DNA from: JAYPLE01 sp047627515
GTDB lineage: Bacteria; Bacteroidota; Bacteroidia; Cytophagales; Cyclobacteriaceae
Reading direction: 5' to 3'
Assembly: GCA_047627515.1 (NCBI GenBank)
Contig: JBLHTU010000003.1
Span: forward strand, 14,529 to 78,528
Length of the DNA: 64,000 nt
This document shows, one piece after another, positions 35,074-44,361 of the stretch. A program made the position numbers and the translations under genes. Positions within the stretch are counted from its first letter, which is position 1. Each line of letters opens with the position of its first letter. The notes beneath the pieces were generated by a model. The model was given only the letters and a program-made list of their open reading frames with translations, was not told the origin of the DNA and ran no database searches.

Positions 35074-36774
35074 TTAATTGGCTTGATACACGATCGTCCC
35101 ACCAATGATGGTCATAACTACTTCTGTTTTCAGAATATCATCCTCAGGGATTGTCATTATATCCTTATCCAATATGGTGAAATCCGCAAGCTTGCCTACT
35201 TCAATTGACCCTTTAAGTTCCTCTTCGAAAGCACCATACGCGGCATCTAGTGTGTATGATCTCAAGGCCTGCTCCCGAGTCATTTTCTGATCAGGTTCAT
35301 AGCCATTATCTGGTGTACCCGTTAGTGTGCGCCTGGAGACCGAAGCATAAAACGATGCTAAAGGGCTAACAGGTTCAACCGGCGCATCTGTTCCATTTAC
35401 AATTCGAGAACCTTGTTGCAGAAGACTCTGCCAAACATAAGCCCCTTCTTCAATTCTTTCTTTACCTAATCGATCAATGGCCCAAGGTCGATCGGAGGCC
35501 ATGTGTATTGCCTGCATCGCAGGAATCACGTTCATCTCGGCAAAACGAGGAATATCATCACCATTAATATGTTGTGCATGTTCGATTCTGAAACGATGGT
35601 CCGCCATTTGCTCTGGATATGTGCTAATAGCTCTCTCATAAATATCGAGCACTTCTCGATTCCCACGATCCCCTATTGCATGTATACAAACTTGGAAACC
35701 AGCAGCAGCAGCTTTCATCGTAATGGCTTCGACTCGCTCCATTGGTGTCACATTATGGCCATACTCAGTGGGTGAATCTGAATACGGTTCTAGTAACCAA
35801 GCACCTCTTGAACCTAGGGCTCCATCAGAATAAAGTTTAACGGAACGAATGGTCACCTTATTCATCGAATCCACCTCAATACCTTTTTCAAAATACATAT
35901 CAAGCAATTCATCATCACGTCCATTTAGCATGACAAACATTCTTAACTTCAACTCATCTTCCGCTGCAAATTTCTTAAAGAGGTTAATATCTCTGAGAGA
36001 AGATCCCGCTTGGTGAAATCCTGTAATTCCATTTTCTAAACAGGCTTGCACAGCCAATCTCAACGTTTGCTCAAGTTGCAATTCAGTCTCCTCAGGAATA
36101 TATTTAACAACTAAACCTTGAGCTGTCTCATTCAGAATACCTGTCGGCTGCTTTCCAAGTCCTTTGATGACCGCTCCTCCAGCAGGATCGGGCGTATTCG
36201 AATTGATTTTAGCTAACTCCATGGCTTTAGCATTGACCAACGACATGTGCCCACTTGCGTGTTTGAGGTAAACGGGATGATCAGGTACCGCCGCACTCAA
36301 TGCATCATGAATTGGAAACCCATTTGAAGCACCTTCCGGTAATTGCGTCCATTTATCTTGATGCCACCCTCTTCCGATAATCCACTCTCCTTTGGGAGTT
36401 AATTCTGCGCGTTCGACTACTATATCTATCAACTCGCTGAAGTTTTTAGTTTCCATGAGATCAATATTGATTAGGTTCTGACCAATGCCCATTATGTGTG
36501 CATGACCTTCGATAAATCCGGGATACATGGTAGCTCCTGATAAATCAACACTCTTGGTTTTAGTGCCTTGATACTTCTTCATTTCCTGCTTAGATCCTAA
36601 GCCTATGATTTGATCATCTAGAACAGCTACAGCTTCCACAATGGCCTGATCCGCGTTACCCGTATAAATGGAGCCCCCAGAAATAATTAAATCAGCAGAA
36701 ATTTCTGCCTTCTGACTGCAGGAAACAATCATCAAAGTCCCCAAAAGTGCAATTAAATATAAATTTTTCATCAT
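35074..36774 (-). CDS. YtcJ-like amidohydrolase lipoprotein
   Basis: A 566-residue metal-dependent amidohydrolase of the YtcJ/ExoM group (amidohydro_3). The leader ends in LMIVSC, a lipobox, so it is probably membrane-attached in the periplasm. The metal motif is GFIEGHAHIMG near residue 85; other marks are GRGWHQDKW, CIHAIGDRGNREVLD, RIEHAQHI and a C-terminal GSIEVGKLADFTILD, the composite domain typical of the superfamily. Substrate unknown; homologues act on N-acyl compounds. Upstream of murB with a 17-bp gap. Confidence 0.88.
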   Translation of the reverse strand: MMKNLYLIALLGTLMIVSCSQKAEISADLIISGGSIYTGNADQAIVEAVAVLDDQIIGLGSKQEMKKYQGTKTKSVDLSGATMYPGFIEGHAHIMGIGQNLINIDLMETKNFSELIDIVVERAELTPKGEWIIGRGWHQDKWTQLPEGASNGFPIHDALSAAVPDHPVYLKHASGHMSLVNAKAMELAKINSNTPDPAGGAVIKGLGKQPTGILNETAQGLVVKYIPEETELQLEQTLRLAVQACLENGITGFHQAGSSLRDINLFKKFAAEDELKLRMFVMLNGRDDELLDMYFEKGIEVDSMNKVTIRSVKLYSDGALGSRGAWLLEPYSDSPTEYGHNVTPMERVEAITMKAAAAGFQVCIHAIGDRGNREVLDIYERAISTYPEQMADHRFRIEHAQHINGDDIPRFAEMNVIPAMQAIHMASDRPWAIDRLGKERIEEGAYVWQSLLQQGSRIVNGTDAPVEPVSPLASFYASVSRRTLTGTPDNGYEPDQKMTREQALRSYTLDAAYGAFEEELKGSIEVGKLADFTILDKDIMTIPEDDILKTEVVMTIIGGTIVYQAN

Positions 36775-36890
36775 GGTGGTTGGTTGACTAGTAAAGCAGT
36801 TTAAAGTGTCATTTCTGCTAAGCTATAAAATGCGGTCCTTATTTCGGTCGAATGTTTGCTTTAACGGTATAGAATAGATGAATAATTAAT

Positions 36891-36898
36891 TAACTTTG
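36891..36898 (+). promoter_or_regulatory. Candidate -7 box (TAACTTTG) for rpsA
   Basis: Exact TAnnTTTG match about 104 bp before the rpsA ATG, leaving a leader of roughly 95 nt that could carry autoregulation by S1. No convincing -33 element was found at the normal distance. Confidence 0.4.
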
Positions 36899-37001
36899 CG
36901 CTCCATTCGAGTGAATGGCTTCTAGCATTTAGAAGATATTTTTCATAAAACACATCGTTGGCTGACCCGTACTGATGTGACAAAAAGGGTTATATAAAAT
37001 T

Positions 37002-39008
37002 ATGGCAGAAGAAAATAAAGAGGCTCTTCCTGAACAGGAACCTGTAAAAGAAGAGACTACTGCACAAGAACCAGCTGCAACAGAGTCTGCTGCAGCCTCT
37101 ACGGAAACAGTGGTGGAAGAAAAAGCTGAGGAAAAACCTTCTAAGGCGCCTGATCCTGTACAACCTGATCCTGAAGTTATCGACTGGGATGATCTAGACA
37201 GTTCTGGATTTGGTGAAGAATATTCAGACGCACAGCGTCAGGAAATGGAAACAATGTACGGAGGTACTTTGAACTCCATTACTGAAAAAGAAGTGATTGC
37301 TGGAACAGTGGTTGGTCTTACTAATCGTGATGTAATAATCAATATCGGATTCAAGTCTGATGGTTTAGTTGCGTTGTCTGAATTCAGAGATGTAGCGGAT
37401 CTAAAGCCAGGAGATGAAGTAGAAGTCTACATTGAAGAGCAGGAAAATTCTAATGGTCAATTAATCCTTTCTAGAAGAAAAGCTAAAATCGTCAAAGCCT
37501 GGGAGAATATCCAGAAGGGCTATGAAGAAGATCTAGTAATAGAGGGAATGGTCAAGAGAAGAACAAAAGGTGGTCTAATTGTAGATATCTACGGTGTTGA
37601 GGCATTCCTTCCTGGTTCACAAATTGATGTTAAACCTATTAGAGACTTTGATGTCTTCGTCAATAAGAAGATGGAAGTCAAAGTTGTGAAAATCAATTAC
37701 TCTAATGACAACGTAGTTGTTTCACACAAAGTCCTGATCGAGAAAGATATAGAGCAGCAGAAAGCTGCGATACTAAATAACCTTGAAAAAGGTCAAGTAC
37801 TAGAAGGCGTCATCAAGAACATGACCAACTTCGGTGTCTTTATTGACCTTGGTGGTGTAGATGGTTTACTCCATATCACTGACATTTCTTGGGGTAGAAT
37901 CAACCATCCTGAAGAGGTACTTAACCTTGACGAAACTGTCAAGATTGTAGTACTTGACTTTGATGATGACAAGAAGAGAATTTCTTTGGGTATGAAGCAA
38001 CTGACTTCGCACCCTTGGGACTCACTGGATGAGAAACTCGAAATCGGTTCTAAAGTCAAAGGTAAGATTGTGAATGTAGCTGACTACGGTGCATTCCTTG
38101 AAATCATTCCTGGTGTAGAGGGATTGATTCATGTAAGCGAAATGTCTTGGTCTCAGCACCTAAGAAATCCTCAGGATTTCATGGGAGTAGGCGACGAGAT
38201 GGAAGCAGTCGTATTAACTATCGACAGAGATGAACGCAAGATGTCACTTGGCATTAAGCAATTGACTGAAGATCCTTGGACTAAGCAAGACTTACTTACT
38301 AAGTATGCTGTATCTAGTCATCATACTGGAATCGTTAGAAATCTTACAAACTTCGGTCTATTCATAGAGCTTGAAGAAGGTATAGATGGTCTTGTACACG
38401 TGTCTGACCTTAGCTGGACTAAGAAAATCAAGCACCCTTCTGAGTTCGTTAAAGTTAATGATGAATTAGAAGTGGTAGTGATGGAGTTAGATACTGACAA
38501 CCGACGACTAGCGTTGAGTCACAAACATCTTGAAGAAAACCCTTGGGATACATTTGAAACAGTGTTCACAAGAGGATCGATTCATAAATGTACAGTGATT
38601 TCTAAGACTGATAAAATGGCATTCTTGGAATTACCATACGGTCTAGAAGGCCAGTGCTCTCTTAAGAATCTGAAGAAAGAAGATGGATCAAATGCGAATG
38701 AAGGCGAAACGCTTGACTTCAAAGTGACTGACTTCTCTAAAGATGAGAAGAGAATCATCTTGTCTCATACTGGAACTTGGAAAGAAGGTGCATCTGACCC
38801 AGAGCCAATCGAAGCTGCTCCTAAGAAAAAGAGTAAAGGCAACACTTTGACTAAAATCAACCAAGAAGTTGAGAAATCAACACTGGGTGATCTAGAAGCA
38901 TTGTCTGCACTTAAAGAGCAGATGGAAGGTGATTCTAAACCAGAAAAGCCAAAAAAGGCGGCTCCTAAAAAGCCCAAGAAAGACGCGGAAGAAGATTCTG
39001 CTGAATAA
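37002..39008 (+). CDS. rpsA: 30S ribosomal protein S1
   Basis: RNA-binding S1 protein that helps mRNA bind the ribosome, important in Bacteroidota where Shine-Dalgarno pairing is weak. The 668-residue protein has an acidic N-terminal extension of about 70 residues rich in Glu, Ala, Pro and Thr. Six S1 domains follow, for example KNMTNFGVFIDLGGVDGLLH, VADYGAFLEIIPGVEGLIH and RNLTNFGLFIELEEGIDGLV. A low-complexity Lys/Pro/Ala tail (KPEKPKKAAPKKPKKDAEE) ends the protein. It is longer than E. coli S1 (557) because of both extensions. Single gene with its own terminator. Confidence 0.97.
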   Translation: MAEENKEALPEQEPVKEETTAQEPAATESAAASTETVVEEKAEEKPSKAPDPVQPDPEVIDWDDLDSSGFGEEYSDAQRQEMETMYGGTLNSITEKEVIAGTVVGLTNRDVIINIGFKSDGLVALSEFRDVADLKPGDEVEVYIEEQENSNGQLILSRRKAKIVKAWENIQKGYEEDLVIEGMVKRRTKGGLIVDIYGVEAFLPGSQIDVKPIRDFDVFVNKKMEVKVVKINYSNDNVVVSHKVLIEKDIEQQKAAILNNLEKGQVLEGVIKNMTNFGVFIDLGGVDGLLHITDISWGRINHPEEVLNLDETVKIVVLDFDDDKKRISLGMKQLTSHPWDSLDEKLEIGSKVKGKIVNVADYGAFLEIIPGVEGLIHVSEMSWSQHLRNPQDFMGVGDEMEAVVLTIDRDERKMSLGIKQLTEDPWTKQDLLTKYAVSSHHTGIVRNLTNFGLFIELEEGIDGLVHVSDLSWTKKIKHPSEFVKVNDELEVVVMELDTDNRRLALSHKHLEENPWDTFETVFTRGSIHKCTVISKTDKMAFLELPYGLEGQCSLKNLKKEDGSNANEGETLDFKVTDFSKDEKRIILSHTGTWKEGASDPEPIEAAPKKKSKGNTLTKINQEVEKSTLGDLEALSALKEQMEGDSKPEKPKKAAPKKPKKDAEEDSAE

Positions 39009-39019
39009 ATAGCTATTTC

Positions 39020-39052
39020 TTTTAAAGTGGGGGTCTATCCCCCACTTTAAAA
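39020..39052 (+). terminator. Strong hairpin terminator after rpsA
   Basis: A 14-bp perfect stem (TTTTAAAGTGGGGG, loop TCTAT, and its complement) lies 11 bp after the rpsA stop. The T content follows within the stem ends, so it may work in both directions. Confidence 0.75.
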
Positions 39053-39079
39053 CTTTAAAATACACTAGTTTTGTATAAT

Positions 39080-39150
39080 GGTTCTGTGGCCGAGTGGCTA
39101 GGCAGAGGTCTGCAAAACCTTCTACAGCGGTTCGAATCCGCTCAGAACCT
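39080..39150 (+). tRNA. tRNA-Cys (GCA)
   Basis: A complete cloverleaf: acceptor GGTTCTG/CAGAACC, D-arm GCCGAGTGGCTAGGC, anticodon stem GAGGT/ACCTT with loop CTGCAAA (GCA), T-arm AGCGG-TTCGAAT-CCGCT, and U73, the Cys discriminator. CCA is not encoded. A 19-bp imperfect copy of its 3' end lies 206 bp downstream. Followed directly by a terminator. Confidence 0.95.
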
Positions 39151-39155
39151 CTTAA

Positions 39156-39187
39156 AAGCCCTTTACATACCGTAAAGGGCTTTTTTA
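39156..39187 (+). terminator. Terminator after tRNA-Cys
   Basis: An 11-bp stem AAGCCCTTTAC / GTAAAGGGCTT with a 5-nt loop, followed by a run of T, starting 6 bp after the tRNA. Confidence 0.88.
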
Positions 39188-39194
39188 ATTTTTC

Positions 39195-39214
39195 AGGGAA
39201 CAGAATAGGGAACA
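39195..39214 (+). repeat. Direct repeat AGGGAACA x2
   Basis: Two exact copies of AGGGAACA at 39195-39202 and 39207-39214 (12-bp period) lie just after the tRNA-Cys terminator. Their place between the tRNA and an att-like duplicate of its 3' end fits arm-type sites of a tyrosine integrase (inference). Confidence 0.45.
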
Positions 39215-39338
39215 AAAATAATGAGCATAATATACTAATAAGTAATATCAATATATATCATTATGATACGTATAAGCATATATTTGTTAAATTCACTCAT
39301 ATTTATACCCTTTGCGGAGTAAAAAGAAGTGTGTTACT

Positions 39339-39357
39339 CGAATCCACCCAGAACCTC
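39339..39357 (+). repeat. att-like duplicate of tRNA-Cys 3' end
   Basis: Matches the tRNA-Cys 3' end at 39133-39151 (CGAATCC..CAGAACCTC) at 17 of 19 positions, same orientation. It is followed by its own hairpin terminator, as the tRNA is. The 180 bp between the copies are AT-rich and carry no gene, consistent with a scar left by a mobile element that used the tRNA gene as attachment site. Confidence 0.6.
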
Positions 39358-39360
39358 AGA

Positions 39361-39389
39361 AAGCTCCAAAAAATTGGGAGCTTTTTTTA
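39361..39389 (+). terminator. Terminator beside att-like repeat
   Basis: Stem AAGCTCC / GGGAGCTT with an A-rich loop and a run of seven T. It may be left from the original context of the tRNA 3' end. Confidence 0.7.
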
Positions 39390-39438
39390 TAAATAATAAG
39401 CTATTTTCACGTTAAGCTAGCATACAAAAGCAATCGCT

Positions 39439-40281
39439 CTGAAAAAGACTGCCGTTATTTTCTTTACCCTTCTGTCAATCTCTTTGCAGGGACAGAATTT
39501 TTTATCTTGGAGATATTCGGATCGTTATTTTTCTGTCTTTGCGGGATCCGGCCATACTACGTATCTCGGGGAACTGAACAAGCCGACCAATCTGGAATCA
39601 AGGCTATCGAATGTGACCTTGGGAATGGAAGCTCGGTTGCTGAATAAGATTGGAGCCAGACTGGATGTCTCCTACAATAGACTTGCAGGATCAGACAACA
39701 AGGCCCCCTCAGAGAGCTTTGAGCGACAACGAAACCTTTCCTTTTTTTCGAAAAATTATGAGGTGAACCTACAAGGTGTCTTCTACTTGAAGTCTTACAA
39801 TGGAGATTACTTCCGTCGATCAAGGATTGATCCATATGTAACCTTAGGAATTGGCGTCACCTCTTACAACCCCATGACGAAATTCAACGGCCAAATTTAC
39901 GAACTCAGACCTCTTCAAACTGAGAATGTAGACTATGGAAAGTTTGCTTTGATTTTACCTGCAGCCGTAGGGCTAAAACTAAGAATTAATGATTTTGTCA
40001 ATCTCAACTTAGAAATAGCCTATCGGTATGCTTTTACAGACTATCTAGATGATGTTTCAACAATATATCCAGAATCAACAGTAGATGACTTCAGAAGCTT
40101 ATTGGTCAATAGGAAAAACGAAATCCCAATCCGAAATCCAACCGCTTACAATCAGCAAGTAGCAGGTGCTCCAAGAGGCAATGTAAAATATCGAGACCAA
40201 TATTTTACATTGGCTTACAGACTAGAGATTTTTATACCAAACAATAAAGGCCCGGTATTGAAGAAGCCCTCAGCTTATTAA
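39439..40281 (+). CDS. PorG-like (DUF6089) outer-membrane protein with non-ATG start
   Basis: A DUF6089/PorG-type beta-barrel protein; in type IX secretion PorG is an outer-membrane component. The mature part begins FLSWRYSDRYFSVFAGSG and continues with many amphipathic strands (YFRRSRIDPYVTLGIGVTSY, RDQYFTLAYRLEIFIP). No ATG or GTG lies in frame between the upstream stop at 39418-39420 and the mature domain. The frame codes for an obvious signal peptide (KKTAVIFFTLLSISLQGQ), so I place the start at the CTG at 39439 (280 residues). The TTG at 39484 would lose the signal peptide. The true start codon is uncertain; a mutated start is possible. Confidence 0.78.
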   Translation: MKKTAVIFFTLLSISLQGQNFLSWRYSDRYFSVFAGSGHTTYLGELNKPTNLESRLSNVTLGMEARLLNKIGARLDVSYNRLAGSDNKAPSESFERQRNLSFFSKNYEVNLQGVFYLKSYNGDYFRRSRIDPYVTLGIGVTSYNPMTKFNGQIYELRPLQTENVDYGKFALILPAAVGLKLRINDFVNLNLEIAYRYAFTDYLDDVSTIYPESTVDDFRSLLVNRKNEIPIRNPTAYNQQVAGAPRGNVKYRDQYFTLAYRLEIFIPNNKGPVLKKPSAY

Positions 40282-40850
40282 TACCCTTCAGATAGCTTTT
40301 CATGACTATCTGATTTCGTTCTTCCCAGCACTATCTGAACCGTTCTGAAAAGAATCCTAAAGTCTAATTTGAAACTGGCTTGCGCAACATATGCCATATC
40401 ATAATCAAAACGCTTGCCCCATGATAGTGCACTACCTCCAGAAACTTGACACAAGCCCGTAATACCAGGTTTGACCTGATAGATCAGATGGTGCTGAGGC
40501 CTGATAATTGAGAGATAGCCTATTGGTAAAGGCCTTGGCCCAACTAGGCTCATCTCACCAAGCAGTACATTGAATAATTGAGGTAACTCATCGAAGCCCA
40601 AACGCCTAAGCTGCTTGGTCAGTGGTGTCATTGTCTCCTCACCTTTTGGATTGGAGCTCATGGTTTTAAACTTAAAGATTCTGAAAGGAGCTTTATACTG
40701 TCCTGTACGTAATTGAGTGAAAAAAGGGCTTTCTTTCAGCACCAAAACAATCATCAAGCTCGTAATAATCATCAAGGGCATAAGCAGCACAATTAGGATA
40801 ATTGACGCACATATATCGAATACACGCTTTGATGTAAAATAGGTCAGCAC
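40278..40850 (-). CDS. Undecaprenyl-phosphate sugar phosphotransferase
   Basis: A 190-residue bacterial sugar transferase (WcaJ/PglC-type catalytic domain). It has one N-terminal reentrant/membrane helix (ICASIILIVLLMPLMIITSL). The catalytic domain follows: SPFFTQLRTGQYKAPFRIFKFKTM, LRRLGFDELPQLFNVLLGEMSLVGPRP with the conserved Asp-Glu, and KPGITGLCQVSGGS. It attaches the first sugar-1-phosphate to the lipid carrier for O-antigen or exopolysaccharide. Small form without the extra N-terminal membrane domain. Convergent with the PorG-like gene (4-bp overlap); no other glycan genes are nearby. Confidence 0.9.
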   Translation of the reverse strand: MLTYFTSKRVFDICASIILIVLLMPLMIITSLMIVLVLKESPFFTQLRTGQYKAPFRIFKFKTMSSNPKGEETMTPLTKQLRRLGFDELPQLFNVLLGEMSLVGPRPLPIGYLSIIRPQHHLIYQVKPGITGLCQVSGGSALSWGKRFDYDMAYVAQASFKLDFRILFRTVQIVLGRTKSDSHEKLSEGY

Positions 40851-40905
40851 TTATTAGAGCATTCATTAACTTTAGCCAAAGGTATTTGCTCTATCCATTA
40901 ATCAA

Positions 40906-43320
40906 ATGAAATTATTTCGCTTTATCCTCTTTTTCAGTATTTCGGGTGCTTTATTATTTGCTTTGAGCAATGAGATCGGAAGCACACCGCCTATCGGCCC
41001 CCTATTCAGCCCGCATCAAGGTTTTCTACAAAACGCAGAAAAAAATCCGATCAACTTAGCCGAAGAAATTTCAAGCAGCCTTATCAAAAGTAATGTCAAA
41101 GTGACTTTTGATGAAATCCTGATTCCCCATATTCAAAGTGAAAATGAGACAGATGGCTTTTTTGCATTGGGCTACATCACCGCATATCATAGACTATGGC
41201 AAATGGACTTCTACGCTCGCCTCGTTTTCGGACGACTCAGCGAAATCGTCGGAAAACGAGCATTGAAATTTGATCGATTGAATCGCAGAATCGGCTTACC
41301 AAAAATGACGCGAGATTTTCATGAAAAAATCATGATCGATCAAGAGCTGAGCCCTGTATTGCAGGCGTATAGTAACGGCGTAAACGCCTACATTGACCAA
41401 TTAAGCCCTGCTGATTACCCTATAGAATTCAAACTATTAAATTATAAACCAGAGCAATGGAGCACTCTTAAGAGCTGTCTTGCATATGCCTTGCTCTCAA
41501 ATGACCTGGCTAGAAGTGAGTCTGACCTAGAATCAACGAATGCGAGAATCATCCTCGGTGACTCCCTCTATCAGATCCTGTTCCCGGAGCAAGTTGGAAA
41601 TCTATCCCCTGTGATCCCTTCTACTAGAAAATGGGACTTCGATCCAATCAAAGCAATAAGACCTACTATTCAATTCCCCTACTCGACTACTAAGACTACA
41701 ATTAGCAAACCCGATCCTTTAAATGGTAGTAACAATTTTGTGGTGGATGGAACAAAGAGTCAAACGGGGTACCCGCTATTTGCCAATGAACCTGATCTCC
41801 GCCTGACGGCTCCGTCTATATGGTATGCAAGCCACATGAAGACTCCTAGTATGAACGTTTTCGGCGTAACTGTTCCCGGAACGCCGGTAACCTTGATCGG
41901 TTTTAACGACTCTATAGCCTGGGGCGTGACTAACTCTCCTAGAGATCAGGTGGATTGGTACAAAATCCAATTTAAAGACGACCAACGCAAAGAATACTTC
42001 TATAACAACCAATGGTTCAAGACTGAGCAGGTCATTGAGTATTTCGACGTGAAAAATGAGAATACCTTTGCCGATACTATCATCTACACACACCACGGAC
42101 CAGTCGTCTACGACCGTTCTTACCAGACCAAAGATGAAGAGCTCAACTATGCTATGAAATGGGTAGCTCATGGTGAAGCCACAACGTTCAAAGCTATGTA
42201 TGAGCTTAATAGAGGTAAGAATTTTGAAGATTACGAAAATGCCTTAAAGTATTTTTCAGGCCCTCCTCAAAACGTGCTTTTTGCATCTACTGCAAATGAT
42301 ATTGCTATCCGCCTTCCAGGAAAATTCCCAAACAAATGGCCCGATCAAGGCAAATTCCTCATGGATGGATCTAAACTATCTCATGAATACCAAGGCTATA
42401 TTCCGGACGAACATCAGCTAAGTCAAAGAGGGTCAGAAACAGGATTCTTAAGCTCTGCCAATCAGCATCCAGCTGACCCATCTTACCCATATTATGTCTA
42501 TGCCCATAGGTTCGAGTATTACAGAAATAGGAGAATCAATGAACGACTGTCAGCGATAGAACATCCAAGCGTTTCAGATATGAAACAGTTGCAAAATGAT
42601 AACTATAATTATATCGCCTCAGAATATCTCCCCATGATGCTATCGCGGTTAGACACTAGCAAGGTAGTAGCCTTTCAAAACCATCTTTCCATTATCAAGA
42701 AGTGGGACTTTTTCAATCTACCGGGTAAAATGGCTCCTACGTTATTTGAACTATGGCACGACCAATTATTAGCAATTACATGGGATGAGTTTGACACTCT
42801 CTCAGTCGCGGTAAATAAGCCAAACACCTATGTAACATATCATCTAATGAACGCAAGTGATTCGCTGTCATACTGGGATAGACTAGAGACCACGAAGAAG
42901 GAATCAAGCAGTGACCTTATTACTTCAAGTTTTATTGACGCCATGGACTCACTAGAGAACTGGCAAACAGCAAACGGAGAAGACTACAGCTGGTCAAAAT
43001 TCAAAAACACAACTGTAGGTCACTTATTAGGTATACCTGTATTCTCCACCCCTGGTATCAAAATCGGAGGTAATAGCAGTATTGTCAATGCAGCTTCCGG
43101 AATACATGGGCCTTCATGGAGAATGGTTGTAGAACTCGATCCAGCTGGCGTAAAAGGACACGGTGTCTACCCCGGTAGTCAAACAGGGAATCCTGGGAAT
43201 CCCACTTTTGGACAAATGATCGATGACTGGGCTTCTGGTACCTATTACCCTTTATCACTTGATCAACTTTCAAGTGATAAAACGATTTATTCATTGGAAT
43301 TTAAAGCGACCGATAAATGA
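40906..43320 (+). CDS. Penicillin acylase family protein (Ntn hydrolase)
   Basis: An 804-residue N-terminal-nucleophile amidase. Leader FRFILFFSISGALLFALS; the alpha chain includes DGFFALGYITAYHRLWQMDF. The self-processing site is Gly274|Ser275 in NGSNNFVVDG, giving Ser as the beta-chain N-terminal nucleophile. Downstream marks are NEPDLRLTAPSIWYASHM and WGVTNSPRDQVDWY with the oxyanion Asn region, and SGPPQNVLFASTAN. Family members hydrolyse acyl amides, including acyl-homoserine lactones; the substrate is not predictable. It overlaps the next small membrane gene by 4 bp. Confidence 0.92.
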   Translation: MKLFRFILFFSISGALLFALSNEIGSTPPIGPLFSPHQGFLQNAEKNPINLAEEISSSLIKSNVKVTFDEILIPHIQSENETDGFFALGYITAYHRLWQMDFYARLVFGRLSEIVGKRALKFDRLNRRIGLPKMTRDFHEKIMIDQELSPVLQAYSNGVNAYIDQLSPADYPIEFKLLNYKPEQWSTLKSCLAYALLSNDLARSESDLESTNARIILGDSLYQILFPEQVGNLSPVIPSTRKWDFDPIKAIRPTIQFPYSTTKTTISKPDPLNGSNNFVVDGTKSQTGYPLFANEPDLRLTAPSIWYASHMKTPSMNVFGVTVPGTPVTLIGFNDSIAWGVTNSPRDQVDWYKIQFKDDQRKEYFYNNQWFKTEQVIEYFDVKNENTFADTIIYTHHGPVVYDRSYQTKDEELNYAMKWVAHGEATTFKAMYELNRGKNFEDYENALKYFSGPPQNVLFASTANDIAIRLPGKFPNKWPDQGKFLMDGSKLSHEYQGYIPDEHQLSQRGSETGFLSSANQHPADPSYPYYVYAHRFEYYRNRRINERLSAIEHPSVSDMKQLQNDNYNYIASEYLPMMLSRLDTSKVVAFQNHLSIIKKWDFFNLPGKMAPTLFELWHDQLLAITWDEFDTLSVAVNKPNTYVTYHLMNASDSLSYWDRLETTKKESSSDLITSSFIDAMDSLENWQTANGEDYSWSKFKNTTVGHLLGIPVFSTPGIKIGGNSSIVNAASGIHGPSWRMVVELDPAGVKGHGVYPGSQTGNPGNPTFGQMIDDWASGTYYPLSLDQLSSDKTIYSLEFKATDK

Positions 43321-43688
43321 AATTTATCATACGACTTCTTCTCATTGCCTTATTTAGCTATTTCTTACCCTTCTATTTTCCATGGTGGATTGTTATCCTA
43401 ATAGGGCTTTCTGTTGGCCTACTGCTTCCCGGCAATGGGCTCAATCTATTTAACGCAGGCTTTTTGGGGGCTGGATTGGTCTGGCTTGGCTATGCAATAA
43501 AGCTTGACTACAGTACTCAATCCATCATGTCAAACAAAATAGCAGAACTCATCGGAATCTCCGATCCACTTATTCTTCTTTTGGGTTCTGGACTTATTGG
43601 TGGAATCTGCGCGGGATTTGGTGCGTTAACAGGATCTAGCTTTCGGCAGATATTTATCAAGAAGAAAAAAGCAAGCTTTTACTCTTGA
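43317..43688 (+). CDS. Small integral membrane protein, 123 aa
   Basis: Not recognised. It has about four hydrophobic segments (LLLIALFSYFLPFYFPWWIV, IGLSVGLLLPGNGLNLFNAG, a helix near GLVWLGYAIKL, and LILLLGSGLIGGICAGFGAL) and a basic C-terminus (IKKKKASFYS). The ATGA overlap with the penicillin acylase gene implies co-translation. It converges with the DUF4920 gene, overlapping 10 bp. Function unknown. Confidence 0.7.
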   Translation: MKFIIRLLLIALFSYFLPFYFPWWIVILIGLSVGLLLPGNGLNLFNAGFLGAGLVWLGYAIKLDYSTQSIMSNKIAELIGISDPLILLLGSGLIGGICAGFGALTGSSFRQIFIKKKKASFYS

Positions 43689-44143
43689 GCAGCGATTAAT
43701 ACCCCGTCCGCTATAAAGGCGTATTCTATGTACATTCTTGTAGAATCATAAGGCTGACCTGCATCCTCTGCATAATGAGCTGCTGCCTCAGGGCTTAACT
43801 GTGACTTCGTCACAACTCCTTCGACTATGACATTACGGCCAGATATATCCTTCGGCACAAAAAATCCGTAGTCTTTAAATGTCACTCTTATCGGATCGCC
43901 TGATTCGTTTTCTAGCACCATCCAGCAACCTTTCATTTGACAAATTTCGCCAACCTTGGCAGAGATTTTCATCCTCGTGGTATCGCTCATTTCTACTCCG
44001 GCAAGCTGGCTCAAATTACTAACGTCAGCACTAGTGATCTCAGCACCATAACTTTCATAGACAGACTGACCACCCTTATTACTAGAGGTAGAGCATCCAA
44101 GCAAAATCAAAACAGTCAGAATAATGTAGTAGGTGGAGCGCAA
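43679..44143 (-). CDS. DUF4920 lipoprotein
   Basis: A 154-residue lipoprotein (lipobox LILLGC). The DUF4920 domain is recognised by KISAKVGEICQMKGCWMVLE, VTFKDYGFFVPKDISGRNVI and VVEGVVTKSQLSPEAAAHYA. It contains a CxxxxC pair in ICQMKGCW that could bind a metal or form a disulfide. It is probably periplasmic with an OB-like fold. Function unknown; single gene. Confidence 0.82.
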   Translation of the reverse strand: MRSTYYIILTVLILLGCSTSSNKGGQSVYESYGAEITSADVSNLSQLAGVEMSDTTRMKISAKVGEICQMKGCWMVLENESGDPIRVTFKDYGFFVPKDISGRNVIVEGVVTKSQLSPEAAAHYAEDAGQPYDSTRMYIEYAFIADGVLIAAQE

Positions 44144-44361
44144 CGTATTGTTTTTTATTTCAAATATAGATTAAGTAAGATAAAACTGTGTTCAAATAAT
44201 ACGTTGTGAACGAAAAATCTATATTCCAACATGGAATATTACTATAAGTCTGAATATCAACTACATAAAGCAACAAAAAACACAAACTCTTTCCGATAAC
44301 CCACAAATTCCTTTCACATAGATTTTATATTGTAGGAAATTAAAAACCTAAAGAGCAAACT

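Noticed and set aside
38892..39251. 119-codon open frame antisense to the rpsA end and tRNA-Cys
   Set aside because: It runs through the tRNA-Cys gene and two terminators and shows no protein-like features; a common false gene at tRNA loci.
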